DNA of 30,190 nucleotides, taken from NCBI GenBank assembly GCA_045638005.1, contig JAZUAN010000057.1:1-30190 (forward strand), written 5' to 3'. This document shows, piece by piece, positions 28,697-30,190 of this stretch. The stretch's first letter is position 1, and each line of letters starts with the position of its first letter. Source of the stretch: URNF01 sp045638005 (GTDB taxonomy: Bacteria; Bacillota; Clostridia; Oscillospirales; Acutalibacteraceae). The notes under the pieces are model-generated. The model made no database searches. It saw only the letters and a list, made by a program, of their open reading frames with translations, and had not been told where the DNA came from. The translations under genes were made by a program, and so were the position numbers.

Positions 28697-30190
28697 ATGG
28701 ATAACCGTAAATTTTACATCACCACCGCCATTGCCTACACCTCCCGCAAACCGCATATCGGCAACACCTATGATATTGTGCTCGCCGACATGATCGCGCG
28801 GTATAAGAAGATGCAGGGCTTTGACGTTCTCTTCCAGACCGGCTCTGACGAGCACGGTCAGAAGATCGAGGAGTATGCAAAAGCCGCAGGTATTACCCCA
28901 AAAGAGTATGTGGACGGCATCTCCGAGCAGATCAAAGCGGTGTGGGATTGCATGGACGTAACCTACGATAAATTCATCCGCACCACCGACGAGGATCACG
29001 AAAAGGTGGTACAAAAGATCTTTAAGAAACTGTACGACCAAGGCGACATCTATAAAGGTGCATACGAGGGCAAATACTGTGTGCCGTGTGAGTCCTTCTT
29101 CACCCCCTCTCAGCTGACCGAGGATGGCAAATGCCCCGACTGCGGCAGAGATTGCGTGGAAGCGAAAGAAGAAGCGTACTTCTTAAAGCTCGGCAAATAT
29201 CAGGATCGTCTGCTCAAACATTATGAGGAAAACCCCGATTTCATCGCGCCCATCTCCCGCCGCAACGAGATGATCAACAACTTCTTGAAGCCGGGTCTGT
29301 CCGATTTGTGCGTGTCCCGCTCGTCCTTCACCTGGGGCGTGCCGGTGCCGTTTGACGATAAGCACGTGACCTACGTCTGGATTGATGCGCTGTCCAACTA
29401 TATCACCGGTTGCGGCTACGATCCCGACGGTTCTTCCGACAAGTACAAGAAATACTGGCCTGCTGACCTGCATGTCATCGGCAAGGATATCGTCCGTTTC
29501 CACACCATCTACTGGCCCATTATCTTAATGGCGCTGGGCGAGCCGCTGCCAAACAAGGTGCTCGGTCATCCGTGGCTGTTGTCGGGCGACGATAAAATGA
29601 GTAAATCGAAGGGCAACGTTTTGTATGCCGACGATCTGGCGCGGCATTTCGGCGTGGATGCGGTGCGCTACTACCTCCTGTCCGAGATCCCGTTTGCGCA
29701 GGACGGCACCATCACCTACGAAAGCCTCATCAACAAATATAACGCCGATCTCGCGAATACGCTCGGTAACCTTGTGAACCGCACCATCGCGATGACCAAC
29801 AAATATTTTGACGGCAAGGTAGTCAAACCCACCGCCACCGATGGTCCTGACGCGGATCTTTTGGCAACTGTGGAAGAGACCCTCAAAAAATACGTTGAAC
29901 AGATGGACAGCTACCACAACGCGGATGCCGCTGCGACGGTCATGAACCTCGCGGGACGCTGCAATAAGTATATCGACGAGACCGCTCCTTGGGCGCTCGC
30001 TAAAAATGAAGCAGATAAGGACCGCCTGAACGCTGTGCTGTACAACCTGCTGGAAGCGCTTCGCATTCTCGGCATCCTCTTGGAGCCGTTCATGCCCACG
30101 ACCGGCAAAGCCATTTTGGCGCAGATGCAGGTAGCGGAAACGCTTACCACCTACGACACCGCCGTGTTCGGCAAAGCGGATGGCTTCGCT
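28697..30190 (+). CDS. metG: Methionyl-tRNA synthetase (5' part, runs off the window)
   Basis: The frame stays open for 498 codons to the end of the window. It encodes the class Ia enzyme that charges tRNA-Met. It starts MDNRKFYITTAIAYTSRKPHIGNTYD with the HIGH-type motif HIGN (His20-Asn23). The zinc knuckle is Cys128/131/146/149. Further features are YVWIDALSNYITG, the IVRFHTIYWPI helix, KMSKS at residues 300-304, and the anticodon-binding helical domain from about residue 370 (NLVNRT, DETAPWALAK, EPFMPTTG). The C-terminal tRNA-binding extension, if present, lies outside. ATG 28697 has AAAGGAAG 6 bases upstream. Confidence 0.97.
   Translation, partial: MDNRKFYITTAIAYTSRKPHIGNTYDIVLADMIARYKKMQGFDVLFQTGSDEHGQKIEEYAKAAGITPKEYVDGISEQIKAVWDCMDVTYDKFIRTTDEDHEKVVQKIFKKLYDQGDIYKGAYEGKYCVPCESFFTPSQLTEDGKCPDCGRDCVEAKEEAYFLKLGKYQDRLLKHYEENPDFIAPISRRNEMINNFLKPGLSDLCVSRSSFTWGVPVPFDDKHVTYVWIDALSNYITGCGYDPDGSSDKYKKYWPADLHVIGKDIVRFHTIYWPIILMALGEPLPNKVLGHPWLLSGDDKMSKSKGNVLYADDLARHFGVDAVRYYLLSEIPFAQDGTITYESLINKYNADLANTLGNLVNRTIAMTNKYFDGKVVKPTATDGPDADLLATVEETLKKYVEQMDSYHNADAAATVMNLAGRCNKYIDETAPWALAKNEADKDRLNAVLYNLLEALRILGILLEPFMPTTGKAILAQMQVAETLTTYDTAVFGKADGFA

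Overview
The window looks like a chromosomal segment from an anaerobic, probably spore-forming and gut-associated Clostridia (Oscillospirales-like; this placement is an inference). The basis is a single-chain pyruvate:ferredoxin oxidoreductase, Rnf-type membrane genes, a YtvI-like sporulation permease, a MecA-like adaptor, strong AAAGGAGG-type ribosome binding sites and sigma-A promoters with 16-18 bp spacers. No phage, IS element, CRISPR array or rRNA was seen. Most genes are housekeeping or carbohydrate-related.

Left part (1-8.2 kb): homoserine dehydrogenase (-), a YtvI/AI-2E-type permease (+), a sugar ABC importer without an ATPase (two permeases and a lipoprotein binding protein, -), an aldose 1-epimerase-like enzyme followed by a 29-codon remnant of an endonuclease/exonuclease/phosphatase gene, and an AlaA-like aminotransferase (-). 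Next (8.2-13.1 kb): a decayed DUF4091 gene (-), then a consensus promoter followed almost at once by an intrinsic terminator, a small unidentified ORF, a glycerophosphodiester phosphodiesterase plus HAD-IIA phosphatase pair, and an FAD oxidoreductase plus GtrA membrane protein pair (all +).

Middle (13.1-19.1 kb): a Val-Glu-Met tRNA cluster (-) with its own promoter and terminator, a CNNM/CorC-type transporter (-), and a highly codon-biased PFOR (+) whose mRNA probably begins with a GC-rich hairpin. Right part (19.1-30.2 kb): a tightly coupled operon rnfC-rnfD-rnfE-rnfA plus a membrane-anchored putative glycoside hydrolase (-), a MecA-like protein (+) whose 3' end overlaps ribulose-phosphate 3-epimerase (-), a HAD-IIA remnant, a G5/3D-domain cell-wall protein (-), about 500 bp of AT-rich noncoding DNA, a DEAD-box helicase (-) and the first 498 codons of methionyl-tRNA synthetase (+), which runs off the window.

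The most interesting locus is the Rnf-like operon. It lacks rnfG and rnfB. The retained subunits appear to have lost most canonical redox sites: both [2Fe-2S] cysteines of RnfA, one of two in RnfE, the S-G-A-T flavinylation motif of RnfD, and the glycine-rich FMN/NADH motif of RnfC. The reading frames are intact and overlapping, and RnfC keeps both [4Fe-4S] motifs. This suggests a maintained, cofactor-poor Rnf relative rather than a decaying one. A second theme is gene decay by internal deletion: three remnants keep recognisable ends of known families but lack the middle.
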